Shown here piece by piece: positions 45,835 through 58,413 of a DNA stretch of 64,000 nucleotides. The position numbers and the translations under genes were made by a program. The stretch covers positions 483,695-547,694 of the forward strand of contig JNEN01001262.1 in the NCBI GenBank assembly GCA_000697355.1. Reading direction: 5' to 3'. The notes below the pieces were generated by a model that saw only the letters and a list, made by a program, of their open reading frames with translations, was not told the DNA's origin and made no database searches. The stretch's first letter is position 1, and every line of letters begins with the position of its first letter. This DNA comes from Syncephalastrum monosporum B8922 (lineage: Eukaryota; Mucoromycota; Mucoromycetes; Mucorales; Syncephalastraceae).

Positions 45835-47351
45835 TCAATATTGCGAATTATGATCTGTGCGTCATGGCTTCCCGGCTCGCTAACCGATAGCGAATCGGCA
45901 GTTCCAGCTTGCCTTGTGAGTTTTTGTGGATCATTGCCGTAGAGTGTGCGTAGGTCAGGACGCGCGGAAACTCGAAACGCCAAGCTCTCCATGACCATGT
46001 CATGCTTCTTTTGCATCTTATTGATAGCTTGTATGGATCGCGCGAGCAGCATCTGCATCATAAATCAACACTCGTGAGTATAAACGTACTACGTTTGTCC
46101 TTTTGTGTAGCCATACCTTGAGGGCCTACAACTGATTGAGCGCGTTCAGGAGCGCACCACGCTCCCGCACTTCCACCGGCACCTTGATAGAAATAATGCG
46201 CTCCATAATTTGTATGCCGTTAGCGTTCGGCATAGAGAACGACCGGACGTGCAGCTTTTGACCTAAACAATACAATTCAGATTATGTGCAATGAAATAAA
46301 TGGGATACCAACCTCTTACGTCGACAAAATAGACGCAGACTTCGTGCGCCGACAGTGCGCCGTAGTAGTATGCTTTATATATCGCACGCAATATCATTCG
46401 TGCCCCAAAAGCCGCCTTAACATGGTCAAATGCATGGTGCGGTTTCTGATCGTTGTTGTATTCACCAGAGGTCTCTAGCAGCAGAAGCTCCAAACCACTC
46501 TGGACATTGAGGATCCCATCTGCCTTATATGGAACACAGTCACCCTGCGCGTTGCTCTTGACGGCTTAAATTATAGGTTCACCTGGAATGAACTGGATAC
46601 CGGCGACGGCGCTACTTACTGCATGTAGTAATGGCCAGACAACGTGATAGTTATAAGCAGTTTTTGAGGTACTCACAAGCTGCGAATTCCCGAAAACAAA
46701 TGCAGGGCTGCAAACAGATCGCAATCAATATGTGAGATACAGTAAAAGAAATCAAGTGCGCCTTGGTACTTACAATTGAAACAATATCTCCACGGAAAAA
46801 TGTTCGCATGCTTGGTGTAGTGATGAGGACAACCTTTACGGTGGCTTCAATCATAGCGTCGAAGCTTCTATTGGCAGCGATCATTCCCGTTATTTCCGTG
46901 TGATTTTAGGTTTCGAATCGCAGACAAACCTCTGCGCGTCATACCGGCTGGGGCCAGCATTTGTAATACGTATCCTGGAAAGGCTCTTTAGCGGCACGGA
47001 GTAAGCCTCCATCATATATTGAGTCATGGTAGAATCGTAATTGTCGATACACTTTCGGCCATGGTTTTCGAAGCTGTCGGCGTATACGTCCATAGCTGGT
47101 CCGTACGGGGCAACGCCTCTAACCTGATCGGTGTCTTCACCAGCGAAGGTCTTGTGAAATACCTCTGGTACTACGGACTCGGGAAGGCGGACATGCGCAT
47201 CCCTGTACCGTTGCGCATAGCGCAAGTGCTCATTGAATGTCACAGCAGTGGCGGCGGATGGACATGGTTTTCTGTGCCATACAAACGAAAAATAGAAGCA
47301 ACTCTTTGTACAAGTGACGAATTTGAAGAGTAAAGAATGGATAAAAGGCAC
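45835..47351 (-). pseudogene. Lineage-specific Mucoromycota-type gene (KADG…LLLETSG family), probably decayed
   Basis: On the minus strand an N-terminal frame (EHLRYAQRYRDAHVRLPESV, then VFHKTFAGEDTD) stops at 46890. Further pieces follow: MIAANRSFDAMIEATVKVVL, then SNAQGDCVPYKADGILNVQ with SGLELLLLETSGEYNND and FDHVKAAFGARMILRAIY, then KLHVRSFSMPNANGIQIMER. That part ends VRERGALLNALNQL followed by TAG, after which the frame reaches a GTATGG donor. A last exon holds SIQAINKMQKKHDMVMES. The KADG / LLLETSG / FDH-x-K arrangement matches a family I recall as abundant in Rhizophagus and Mucorales. Splice junctions could not all be reconciled and an in-frame stop is present. Confidence 0.55.
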
Positions 47352-47917
47352 TGGAGATATTCTGTATTCTATGGTTTTAGCCTAACTTTGAGTCTGGACC
47401 CCAATAGATAAAGTCAGTGATTGTTTGATAAAGCTGATGTAGCTGGTTCTGATTCTTCTTTTTCGTTGCTCTTTTGATTTTGAAATGCATACACCTTTTC
47501 CAACATATCTCTTTTCCACCGTACACACAAACGGTCCCAGTGTTAGCAAGTAGAGCGGAGGTGCTGTGAGTTAGGCAGTAGGTCCCAAAGATCTGTAGTT
47601 AAGAATTTACTAGTTGGGTGGAACATCAACGGTAGGAATCTATAACAGCAGCACTGGCCCCTTACCACTTACTTTATGTATTGCATATGCAGCAACACCT
47701 CCCTGAGGGCGTGCTAAGCCGAGCCAAAAGCAACCAAGCTTCAGCTCAAAGAGCTGTACCAAGATGCGTTTGTAGCACTGTGCTCGCCCATTCTATAAGC
47801 AAGAAGAGTTTTTTTTTTCACCTTTTAATATTTTTGACTGTATGGAATTGTATTGAGGAATCGATTGGGCTTTTTTTTTTTCTTAAGAAGCATAGACACA
47901 GGATGATATTCGACAGT
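47352..47917. other. Intergenic region
   Basis: About 570 bp with T-runs near 47811 and 47871. No gene recognised. Confidence 0.45.
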
Positions 47918-50020
47918 TTATTTACAAGGGGGTAAGGTGGCAGCTTTTGACGGCTTCGTCATTGCTTTGGCAGCCGAGCGCTGCTGGCGACGGCGATCAC
48001 GGAATAGCACACGGCGACGTTCGACTTCGGCGTCGCTCAGATCAGCTCCTACGCCCGAGCGAGAAAAGACTTTCTATAAAAAGTCATACAAAAAAAAGGG
48101 GGAGGGGAGGGTCAGCCATCAGGGGCTCACAGGAGGATGAGTGTGTTTTCTATTTGCTTTGTACCTTCATAAAGCGGTGACAGTCGATCAAATGCCGTGG
48201 TCGGTTTTGCAGGACGGGGAATATCTCGATCGGGTCATCCAGTGCCCAGATCTCTCGCTCGTTCAATTTAATGATGGTGAGGGCTGTACGAAAGAGGACT
48301 TTGCTCCCCTCACTATAGAAAATGAAGTGCATATTAGCTTGCATTGCTCTGTGCATACGCAATATCGCTCTACTTGCATGAAGAAAGAATCCCAAATTCG
48401 AAGGACAGTCTGTAAAGAATAAATGAATATAACGTGTGTGAGCGAAAGCAGTTAAAAGAACAAATCGATCACGGATTACCTCGACGGGTAGAATGTTAAT
48501 AAAGAGGGTTAAAAACCAATGGCTTGTGACGAGCGTTACGCAGGGCAGGCCATCCGACTCGACACAGTCCCAGAAACCCTTCCCAGAACTGATCTTGCGC
48601 CAAACACCGGGTAAATGTTCGTAGACCATCATCATGAGTACCATCTGGTCGATATGCGCACCCTCCATGGTGACATCGTACATATTGGAAGGAAAGTAGT
48701 CGTGTACAGTAGTGATCAGCATCCAAAACGCCGATTCCTCGTCCTTGACAAACAACAAAAAGAAGCCGGCCAAGTAATTCAAGGATTGACAGTAGCCGAT
48801 CTGCGGCGCGTATAAGCTAAAGGCGAGAAGGATACGTCGTAATGCCTGCATGTTCTCCGGCAAGGCCCCTGGGTCATCCGCATGGTTGTTGTTGCTGTCA
48901 TAGTGTAGGCTGAAATGCTCATTATCGGGAAAAGTCCGGTGCAGATCACGGTGGATGATCTCAGCATACTCGTTGTGCTCTTCGCCCATCGCTTCGGCTG
49001 TCCTGACCAAAGAGGGATACAAGCCAGCGTTCAACTCCATTTTGGCGCTAGCGCCGCTGTAATGCATCCACGCACGCGCACGTAAGCTAGGAGGAATACC
49101 CTTGCGTACGTAGCGTATCACTATTGAAAGATGCAAGAAGTAAAAAAGCAATTGAAAACAGGTGAGTATGTTATTTTGAGCGTCCCTTTTTTTTTGCTGA
49201 TACACACGTCTGGGACACACCGGTGGGAGTTCGTTGTTATGTTCAGCCAGGAGCTTGTCCCATTTCTGCTGCTGGCGTGCTTGGACGGATTGGTATTGGC
49301 GCTCGAAGCGCAGCTGCTCCTTCAGATTCACCCACTGCGTTGGTCGTTTGAAGCCGTATGCGTCCCGCCTACATATATAAAAGTAATCATGGAAGGTTAG
49401 ATATATGCATGCATGCGCGATACTGCAGTGCGTAAGGGCTGTGCCTTGACTAGATCGAGCACTTACGCATCGGTTTCCTTTGGGCTGGCAGGCTCGTCTC
49501 CTTCAGTGGTTTTTCCCACCTCCTCTTGCTTTTCTTGGTGAATTGGGACGTCGTGTTCCTGAGGATGCGAGTTCTCCTTGGTGAACAGCGGCTTACTCCG
49601 CCGGGGCGACAAGGACGACGGCGGAGTCGAGGGGCAACAGACATCTTCCTCGTCTTCACCGCAGCAGCTGCTATCATCGTCGTCGCTTTCGCTCTCGCTT
49701 TCATACAGATCGTCTTCGTCGTCATCCTCTTTGGGTAAGCTCAGTGTGGTGGACTCGCTGAAACCCGAATCGTAGTAAGGCGATGCTGCTGCGGGTGACG
49801 AAGAGTCCTTTTTATGTCCTCGTTCTGGCATCGCCAGCAACGGACTCCGACCCGGCGACCGAGGTGAAGCCGGTGAGCTTTTGGACGCCGTCAAAGTCAG
49901 CAGTGGTGGTGGTGGGTGCACAGTCAAGTAATCGCACTGTCGCCGTGCTGTCAGGGATAATTCCTGTGGTTGTGGCTGTTGCGGTCGAGATGAAAGTGAG
50001 GCTGTTTTGTTGTGTGTCAT
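47918..50020 (-). CDS. TBC-domain Rab GTPase-activating protein
   Basis: Six exons (50020-49467, 49368-49208, 49120-48480, 48409-48378, 48312-48165, 48073-47918), 563 aa. The first 185 residues are disordered: Ser/Pro-rich, then an acidic Asp/Glu/Ser run. The TBC domain opens with LIRYVRKGIPPSLRARAW (about 239). Both catalytic fingers are present: Arg in IHRDLHRTF (R300) and Gln in GYCQSLNYLAGF (Q350). HWFLTLFINILPVE and TVLRIWDSFF follow. The fourth intron starts with GCAAGT, not GT; only this GC-AG splice joins the frame into EGSKVLFRTA. The target Rab is unknown. Confidence 0.92.
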
Positions 50021-52118
50021 GGCTGTTCGTTCGTGGTTGTGACAGAAACAGAAGAGAATAGAAAAAAGAAATGATGGAAATGAAAAAGAAAGGGAAAGGG
50101 AAAGGAAAGGGTTAAGCGAAAAAGGGGTGGTAAAAGGAAGGGCGACAAGGAATAAAAGAAGAAAAAAGAAGAGAGACGAGAGCAAAGCAAGGATGCAGTT
50201 CAATTTATATACTGTACGTATGTGCGTATGTGCGTGTAGTGTCCTTTTGTTCTTGTGGTGTTATTTTTGGCAGGGAGTAAAAGAAGTTTTCCCTGTACCA
50301 CACGACGCCCAAACGGCCGCACGCACGCATGAACGGATCGGCTCTGCACTGAAATAGCCTTTTACTGTGTTTGGTTAATGAATCTTTTCAAGCGATAGCT
50401 CTTCTAAATCATCGATCTCGAGTAATTAACATCAAAGCTTGTGTCCGGAAAACACCGTCATCCTAGAAACAAGGATCTCGGAGCCAAGGCACGCGCCTGC
50501 GCAAAAGGGTTCTTGATTAAAAAAAAAAAAAAAGGGCAGAAGCCCGCTCTTTCGAACGTTTTCGACGGTTAGGCCGTGCTCGGCCTCTGTACTACCGCGG
50601 AAACGGACAATGAGGCATGCTGACTACCACAATATCTAGAATTGGGATTGTTTACGATATTTTTTCATTCTCTTTTGTCATGCCCAAGCAGGTAAACACG
50701 AGAAAGAAACGGATACCGGTATGGCGTTGGTGTCCCCCTCATCCGTATACGACAGGTAATAAAAATACGTAGTGGCAATATCAAGACTAGGGTCCGACGC
50801 GTGGAAGTTCATCACTTCGTGTAGCCCGACAAGGCGAAGAAATACGGAGTTTGCTGTTACTGGATTGCAAGGAGGAATCAAAGAAAGAAGGAGAGTACAC
50901 GCCTTTACGACTTTATTACATCATGGTCTGGAAGCCACCTGCTCTTATATTTCTGGGGCGTGTATATCTTTCCCTGCTTGCTATGACAAGAGTATGCTGA
51001 AAATAATCAGGGCTGTGCTGACATGGAGTAGATATTACTACTTAGATGGTCTGAGCGAGCGCACTTTTTTTTTCTCCCCTTCATCAGAAATAAAATCACC
51101 GGCTTGGCAAACATCTTTTTTTTTTTTTCTCTTGTGCGAGTACAGACTGTTCCACGCTAGTATGCCGAAAGGCTCGCGGACGACGATGCACAGACATTGC
51201 TCTATTATCCTTTCGTTTCATTTTTCTACAGATACCGCTACTTGTTAAGATTACACACTTACCGGAAACATACGCTGGGAGTGCGCCTTACTTGCCTGTC
51301 TGACAAATCTAATAATGAAAATTACCATCCCTGTCTGTTGGCTGTAATGATCCTTTGTTGTTTACACATAATGAATATGCAGACGGGGTTCTAGCCCCCC
51401 GAAGTTTAAGCTTTACGGTGAGTTGAAAGAAAAAGGATGCTTCCACTTATGGCTGCGGGATGGCATGGACGGGATAAAGTTGTATGCTCAGCGCGCGCGT
51501 GGTGTTGTGCTCTACGAGGAGCGGAAGCGAACGGAGAAGGTAGCACGCTCATACATTCTAGGCGGTCATGTGCAACCGACCACTAGGCGGCGTGTAACCA
51601 TGGCAATTACTGTCTAGAGGAAAAAAAATCATCCCAACTTACTTGCAAAAAGCTACAGTGCCGTAAAAGATTACTTTTTTACAACTTTAGTATGTCCCAT
51701 GCATGCAGATATGAATTCCCTCTTTTTGATCTTGGCGCCCTCAGTCTGTCTTACTCCTTTTCCCCTGAAATAGTGGATCCACCGGTTGTATATGCACTCC
51801 ATGCAGATTTGGCATGCATCTCCAGCAACCCAGAACAACTTGATTTCATTTAACAACTGCTGTCCATGCAAAATGCAGTTCTGCGCGCTAGACGTGATTT
51901 ACCCATAAAGGCACGAAATAGGTGCCTATCCGCCTCCTCACTCATTATCCCCTCATCCATCTGCAGCGCGTCTGTTCCAAGAAGTCTAATGATTTATTAC
52001 AGATGAAGGATTGGTATGAGCAAAGAAAGAAACAAATCAAACAAAAAAAAAAAAAGGAACTACAGAGATATATAGATATATATACATGGGATCCCAGATC
52101 CCTCTAGATCAAAGCACA
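50021..52118. other. Two-kilobase intergenic region without a recognisable gene
   Basis: Promoter side of the TBC gene up to the 3' end of MTG1. Contains A-runs (about 50519-50533, 52044-52055) and T-runs (51066-51074, 51117-51129). Short ORFs only. Confidence 0.5.
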
Positions 52119-53129
52119 TCACGCGTTCCGTGCTTCACCGTCTGACTGTCGCCGACGCTCCTCCTTGCGGTGGGCGAGCTTGGCCAGTTTCTTTGCGACT
52201 CTGCGAGACGGAGGCAGCGGCTTCTCGAGCTGGTCAAAGAACGTGTCTGCGTCCTGCACATCGTCGAGGGTCATGCGCCCAAATTTGCCCTGCCGAAATT
52301 GCTTCAAAAGGAACTTGCTCGCCTGGTTATGGTCGAGCTCACCGCCCTTGAGGATGGCGCCGATGCGGCGTGCTACGGCGTCGAGGAGGACATGGACGTC
52401 GTTGGTGGGTGCATCCAGACGGAAGCGTTCGGTATAGTCAAACAAATGGCGCCGGTTGAGCTCAAACAGGAGGTAGTCGACCAGCGTCGTCTCGCCCGCG
52501 AGATTGTCCCGGATACCGCCCGTCAGAGCGACGCGGACACTCTGAACAGGGTCGCCAATATGAGGCATCATGACGCCCGGGGTATCAATGAGGTAGACCG
52601 CGGGGTGTTCGAGCACCTTGACGGTGTTGGCCACGGTGCGGGTGATGCCCGGCTGAGCACCCGTGGCAGCTGCCTTGCCGCGGCCCACGCCAACGTGCCG
52701 CAGCTGGTTGATCAGCGACGACTTGCCTACGTTTGGCATGCCAACCACCATGAGCGTCACGTGAGGAATAGGATCGGCGAGTGACGCTGCATGACGGAGG
52801 ATCGACCGGACGTCTTGACCTGTCTGGCAGCTCGTGAATACAGAGGGTGTGCCTTGTCGAGCCAGTGCAGCCTGCACTGGGGCCAGTGTGTCTGGATCGG
52901 CCAGATCCTGCTTGTTGTAGACGACCAGACGGGGTTTGCGGCCCACCAGCTTTTCAAAGTTGGGATTCACAGAGGCAAGTGGAATCCGTGCATCGCGTAC
53001 TTCGACCACAAGATCCACTGAGTTCAGCCGTTCTGAAATCAGCCGCATGCCTTTCAGCATGTGCCCTGGAAACCAATTGATTATACGATCATAGGCAAAC
53101 GTAGCTCGAGGTACAAAACGGGCAGACAT
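52119..53129 (-). CDS. MTG1: Mitochondrial ribosome-associated GTPase Mtg1
   Basis: Single exon, 336 aa from the MSARFVPRATFAYDR start; an upstream in-frame Met at 53198 exists but the shorter start gives a typical mitochondrial presequence. Family landmark INWFPGHMLKGMR is at about 17-29. The G motifs are in the circularly permuted order of the YlqF/YawG class: G4 NKQD (72-75), G5-like TSCQ, then G1 GMPNVGKSS (130-138) and G3 DTPG (182-185), with PGITR as the G2 region. Mtg1 assists assembly of the mitochondrial large ribosomal subunit at the inner membrane. Only 82 bp separate it from the end of the upstream gene on the same strand. Confidence 0.95.
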   Translation of the reverse strand: MSARFVPRATFAYDRIINWFPGHMLKGMRLISERLNSVDLVVEVRDARIPLASVNPNFEKLVGRKPRLVVYNKQDLADPDTLAPVQAALARQGTPSVFTSCQTGQDVRSILRHAASLADPIPHVTLMVVGMPNVGKSSLINQLRHVGVGRGKAAATGAQPGITRTVANTVKVLEHPAVYLIDTPGVMMPHIGDPVQSVRVALTGGIRDNLAGETTLVDYLLFELNRRHLFDYTERFRLDAPTNDVHVLLDAVARRIGAILKGGELDHNQASKFLLKQFRQGKFGRMTLDDVQDADTFFDQLEKPLPPSRRVAKKLAKLAHRKEERRRQSDGEARNA

Positions 53130-53211
53130 GAAGTGAAAAAAAAAAAGGACAGTATGTGATTTTTTCTTTAGTGTGTGATATGAGAGAGGGATTGACACTG
53201 AATTCTTTTTT

Positions 53212-56163
53212 TTATGTCAAACAGTCTTGCAGCACCTCCACCCGTTGTTTAATTTCTTGCAGTGCCCGTTTCCTAAAAAGATGAGGCATCAACCTGAATT
53301 AGCATCTGTCTCAAAAATGTGGAATCTTCCACTTACTTGTCTGTCAGTTGCTGCAACAGCGTTTTTGACTGTGCCGATGTCATGAGCCCGTGTGTGCGTT
53401 GCGCTGTGCTCCGTGCAGGAGCCGATTTGGTCCGCTGCAACTGCTCCTTCAACTACAGACAGGCATTGAATACGCGTTCCTGGACCTGCGTGTCACTTGC
53501 CTAGCTTACCTTCTCTATACGAGCCACGTAACCGTTCGGTCCCTCGACCTTTTCCTGAAGCTCATTCATCCGCTCCACCCACTTCTTTTCATCCTCTGAC
53601 AGCTCAGGCTGGTGGATCTGCATGCTTTTTCGGAGGAAGCTGTCGATACGCAGCGAGATCTTGCCGTGCCGCCGCGCCAATTGCAGGATGCGCTCGTCCT
53701 GCTCCTTGACTGCCTTGGCCGATACTGTGTTTTCGAGGGTGCGAGCGAGTTTTGAGGCGGTGTCAATTTGTCGTTCCAGCTCTTGCTCTTGCACGGAGAT
53801 TCTCTGCTCCAGGGCGGACGCAATACCCAGCAACTTGGTCATTGCCTCCAGCGGCTTCTGGGACGTGCTGACCATGAACCGAAGCGTGTTCTCGTTGATC
53901 ACGATCGGTTTGTTCCCGCCCAGGTCGGCGGACACGGCGAATTTCAGAGGCGCCGTGTTCAGTGCGTCAGGGACGGTGTAGGCTGCCTTACCCGAGAAGG
54001 CTTCGTATTTAAGCGCGGGTCCTTCCGTACGTCGCTTTGCGTGGCTCACGGTGGCTGCGGGCTTGGTGTGTTCGTGTCGCACGTTCAGCTCGGTGGCGAT
54101 CAGCTTATACGAGCGAGTGAGGGCCAGGAGAGAATAGGTCAGGTAAATGTCGGTGACGATGGCGATGCCAAGCACGGGTTCGGGTTGACTGGATAAGGAA
54201 CGATCCAGCGGTTAGTTTTATTCCTCTCATGTTCTCCACCCTCCCTTTCTCCGTGGACTTACTTTGCATTGTATGTTTCTGAGCTCACAAGGCACTGTAC
54301 CTCGCTCTTTTGCTCAGCCATCATCAGCTCGTCCATGGCATCCAGAAACGCTTCCTCGTCAGGTTGGCTGGTGTACAATTTGTCCAGTTTGGCCATCTTC
54401 TTGACCAATTCTGCCAGAGACACTTGGTGAACGCCGCTTGCACTGTACACGTAATAAGTTTCAGAATAGAGAGGATCGGCCACAAGGAGAGTGCTAAACG
54501 AGTCAGCTTCTGGGAGTTGGATGCGTTCGTACAGCGTCGCTCGTGGCAGTACGTCGGTCATTGCCAGGAAATTGAGTAACTTAAGTCGAGAATAGTGTCA
54601 GAGTGCATTCTTTATGCGTTTTCGCTTGAGGCTGTACCTGTCGCTGCCAGTGCGTGGCATCCCGTGGCATCTTCCACTGGGGATCGACGTCGGTCTCCAG
54701 AATGTAATTTCGTACCGAGCCGTCCGTAAACGCCAGAATGATGGCCTTGAGAGGATGTGACCGTAAAAAGAGGATATCGGCCACTTGACGGTCGGGGTCA
54801 AAGGCTACGCTTTCCTCGCAGCGGAATGGACCCTGGCGTTGCACAGGGAAAGGTATGAGGCCGCCTCGGATGTGGATGGTAGCCATCTCGGTATCAAGTG
54901 TCTTTGGGTTCTTTTCGCGGTGGTCCTGGGCTGCCTCGAGGACCTCACTCAACCATTGTGATTGCAGTCGCAAGAGGAAGTAGTAGGCCTCGTCTGTCTC
55001 CTCGTGGTTCTCTTCCATTTTCCCGATTAGCCCTTGCGTTTTCGCGTCCACGACAAACATTAATGCATCCAGGTGATTCCAGCGCACCCGACTACCACTG
55101 TGTGAGTCCAATAGTCCATGATAATCAGTGTGACATGTTTTACCTCTTGTACGGGATCACTGGGCTTAAGGCGTAGATATGACCGTTTCTCAGGGCATAA
55201 TAGATATTGAAGGGTTCCCAGCCGCTGTCGTTCTGACTGTTTCCGCCGACTGTAAAAGTCACGACTTCTTCGTCTGAATCGAGTTCGTCTACTAAAGAAA
55301 TCCCACCACGCTGCGTGGCACTGGAAGCTTTTCGCTGTGTGGGGCATAGATCGAATGTCTGCTCTGGTTCGTCGACGCTTTCGCTCACGTCAAACATTCT
55401 ATCACAAAATATGAGTACGGAAGCAAAAGAGCAACAGTTAAAAAGTAAGGGTACCTTAGAACGCTGTCCGTAGTGAGAACCAGGATATGGGTACGGGTTT
55501 CGCTGAGCGGGTGCCAGAGGGTCTTGAGGATGGTATTCTCGGGGGTGAAACAACGGTTTCCCAGGATCCACGTCTTGCATGGGACGCCGTTCGGTGGGCT
55601 TACGAAGCCATGGCGCGGCAGACTGACCACGGCAAGCCGTTGTCTACCAACGACAGCCAGAAGGTTGCCACTCATATTGGGTACCAGTGCTTCGATGTCA
55701 AAGTCGATATCAGGTGTATAAAGCGCCTGAATGCATAGGGAGGATCAATACGATACTGCCTCGTATCCAACGCACATGCTCTCTCTTTTCGTTCTTTTTT
55801 TCTTTTCTTTCTTTGCAGTTTTACCTTGTACGGCACATCGAGAAGCCAGTTTGAGTCGGACGCGGTTTTGCCAGCGTCTAAAAGCTCGGGAGCGATTTGA
55901 ATCCAGCAATCCTTCGCAGCGTCTAGATCCAAGACGCGAATGTGAGCACCGACGGCGACCAACAAATCGTTGCCTCGCAAGGCGATCAGACGGGTGTGGC
56001 GCTGGCGACCAAAGTCATCGTGAAGGCAATGTGCGCGATCGAAGCGTTGACGGGTGGCAGCCAGCTCGTGGGCGGTGACTTCCAACGTGCGGTGCCGGCC
56101 AATGCACTCCAACCAATCATTGGGTAGGACGCTCGCTTCTGATTTCTGTGTGCTGCTCGTCAT
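53212..56163 (-). CDS. Nup88/Nup82-type nucleoporin
   Basis: Eight exons (56163-55825, 55726-55455, 55398-55144, 55091-54638, 54579-54263, 54188-53510, 53452-53337, 53272-53212), 830 aa. The N-terminal two-thirds is beta-rich as in a seven-bladed propeller: VAVGAHIRVLDLDA, GNLLAVVGRQRLAVVSL, ILKTLWHPLSETRTHILVL with DSVLR, then AIILAFTDGSVRNYILETD. The last 200 residues form a coiled coil (ALEQRISVQEQELERQIDTA; KKWVERMNELQEKVEG; KRALQEIKQRVEVLQDCL). This order and length fit Nup88/Nup82, the cytoplasmic-face anchor for Nup159/Nup214 in mRNA export. Assignment is by architecture and the 'HPLSETH-L' propeller pattern; other WD-like proteins are possible. Confidence 0.75.
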
Positions 56164-56636
56164 TCACGGAATCGACAGAATATAGTAACGGAGAGAATGG
56201 CAGGTGATAGACTGGAAAAGAAACGAAAATAGGCACACGCACTCACGCACGCACGTACAACAGAAAAAAAAAAAGAGACAAAAGATCGCGTTCTCCGTGT
56301 CTCCCGCACAGCAGCAACATTCAGGTTGAAATCCTGCGTGACTTGAAAAATCATCACCGCGTCTCTACGTCTACAGGATACAAAACCCCCTCCTGGTTAT
56401 TGGAAAAAAAGCAGGTCAATCTTATTTACGGGGTGCGTTATGTCTGTATATAAAGTGGAGTAGATGATATGTAACTACAGGAGGAGTGGGTGTGCCAAGG
56501 AGAAAAAAAAACGAAGAGGAGGACTGTAGAAGGGTCTGTATACACGGTGATGCGGTGTTGAGCTATTGAGTTGTGGAGTGCATGATAAAGGAAGCGTGCG
56601 TTCATCATGCGATGGTTCAGTGATAAGAAATAGAGT
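56164..56636. other. Intergenic region
   Basis: About 470 bp: NUP88 promoter side and 3' flank of the F-box gene, with short A-runs. No gene. Confidence 0.5.
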
Positions 56637-57512
56637 CTAAGCAGGTGAGGATGCAGTCGCAAAAAGGTCGAGGAAGTGGCTAATGGAAAGAGCCACACGC
56701 TCAACAAGGAAATAGCCACTGATCGGATCGAAGGAGGCAGGACCCCACGCGGGCTGATCTGGGAAGGCTGGTAATTGGCGCGTGTAGGACGCTGGCAGGG
56801 TCGGTCGTGGCGGACACGCGAGCGTCTTTTGGTGTTGTTGGTGTTGTATGGATGAATTGTTGTCATTCGTGTTGCTGGTATTATCCTGAGTGGCGTTCTG
56901 GGTGTTGGTATGGCTCCCCAACAAACAGGCATCGACAATACAGCCTTTGGGGTGAATCGTCATTTGCTTATGGGCGGTCTGCCCCCGCCACTCGCTTGCA
57001 CCGGAGAAGGTACCGGCCCGAGCGGGTGGCAGTTGCTTGCGGATGTCCCACAGCGAGGCCAGCGTCACTTCCCTGCCGCCGTCCCCTTCGACGGTCCCCT
57101 TTCTGGGGGCCAAGACGAGTTTACCATGGGAGACGTACGCATCCTTGACCCGAAAGTAGTACTGACAGGACGCGAAGCAGGGGAAGAACCAAATCATGCG
57201 GGCGGACAAGTCGAGCGCGGCAAAGTGCAGGCCGAGCCCCGAAGCATTGCCGAAGCGATCGCCAAAGGGAGCCAGCAGCTCATGGCAGTTGGTTGAGATC
57301 AAGTCAAGCAGGTGGTCCTGGTGATCGTATGCCCGGCAGTGCTTCTGAGGGTGCACCCTGCGACGCAGCTTGTCGCACAAGGCCTGGTCCACCACCGACG
57401 AAGAAAAGACCTCGTACAAGGTAGAAAACGACGATAGCGGTACAAAACTTAGGATGTGCAGCACGACCTCAAGTGGCAGGAGGGCCATGGGCAGGTCAAC
57501 GGTCCTTGTCAT
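56637..57512 (-). CDS. F-box-like protein
   Basis: Single exon, 291 aa from MTRTVDLPMALLPLEVVLH. The F-box-like segment LPLEVVLHILSFVPLSSF lies at about 12-29, typical of proteins that recruit substrates to SCF ubiquitin ligases through Skp1. The rest contains a possible B30.2/lectin-like beta segment (LHFAALDLSARMIWFFPCF, AYVSHGKLVLAPRKG) and an Asn/Thr/Gln-rich linker before a hydrophobic C-terminal helix. The frame is open upstream to 57680 but with low-complexity, UTR-like sequence. Target unknown. Confidence 0.75.
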   Translation of the reverse strand: MTRTVDLPMALLPLEVVLHILSFVPLSSFSTLYEVFSSSVVDQALCDKLRRRVHPQKHCRAYDHQDHLLDLISTNCHELLAPFGDRFGNASGLGLHFAALDLSARMIWFFPCFASCQYYFRVKDAYVSHGKLVLAPRKGTVEGDGGREVTLASLWDIRKQLPPARAGTFSGASEWRGQTAHKQMTIHPKGCIVDACLLGSHTNTQNATQDNTSNTNDNNSSIQHQQHQKTLACPPRPTLPASYTRQLPAFPDQPAWGPASFDPISGYFLVERVALSISHFLDLFATASSPA

Positions 57513-58413
57513 GGATGGGTGCTGAAGGCTCAACCGGATAAAGAAGGCTGTGGAAGAAAAAGAAAGAAGGGAAGATAAGAAGAGCACTGCAGTAGGGTTA
57601 GGTTGGACCGGCTCAATATGGCAACCCACTCTTACAAAGCAACTATTTTTCTGGCCCTCGGCAAGGGTCAGCAATATCATTAATACTCATATAATAATTG
57701 ATGCGCTGGAGCCTTCTCACGCTTGAAACACAATGCGTAGCACGTGCTGCCCCCTTCCCAGATGACACTGTTCTCCACTTTTACCCTCTCTCTATGCCGG
57801 CCCGTTCCGGTCCCATCTCCCACCCCAGTATGTGTGCTCCCCTTGCACTCTATCCGTGGGTCTTTGTATTTTTGTATCCTCCATTTTTCACTTTTCATGC
57901 CGCTGCCATTGAAATAAAGAAGCGGGGATACGGCCCACTTTGGAAATAAAATTGCTTCTACCCCTCCTTTCCGAGGATGATGCACTGTACCTATCATTCA
58001 GTCGGGTGCGCACTCCATACTCATAAGCCATTATGTAAGAGAAAATCATGCTCTCAGGGAATATCAAACGTCAAAGCAAAACGCAGTGATACCATCTACC
58101 TGAATATACCAAATTTGGCCATTTTATTTTCTCGTCAGCCCTTTGTGGCCTAAAGGGTGTCTTTATAGGAACGGAGATCCACTTGTGAGCCAAAACCATA
58201 CATCGAAAAGATACACCACTTTCATTTTGGTGCTTACTTTGGCATTGTGATAGAAAGAAGGCAAAATTGAAACTAATACGGGTCCTAAAATAGGGAAGGA
58301 CTTGTACCTAACCATGTATGCATGAACGATTGGGAAAAATCAAAGACCAAGCCACCCAAAAGGAATATCGGCCTGCAATTTGAGGGTCCTGTGTGCTTTA
58401 ACTTTCTTTCGCC
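57513..58413. other. Intergenic region between divergent genes
   Basis: About 900 bp separating the F-box gene and the polymerase subunit gene. A minus-strand 5' UTR is likely near 57520-57700. No other gene recognised. Confidence 0.5.

Noticed and set aside
50021..52118. tRNA or other small RNA gene in the largest housekeeping gap
   Set aside because: Scanned by eye for T-arm type motifs (GGTTCRA) with a matching acceptor stem and found none; a covariance-model search was not possible here.
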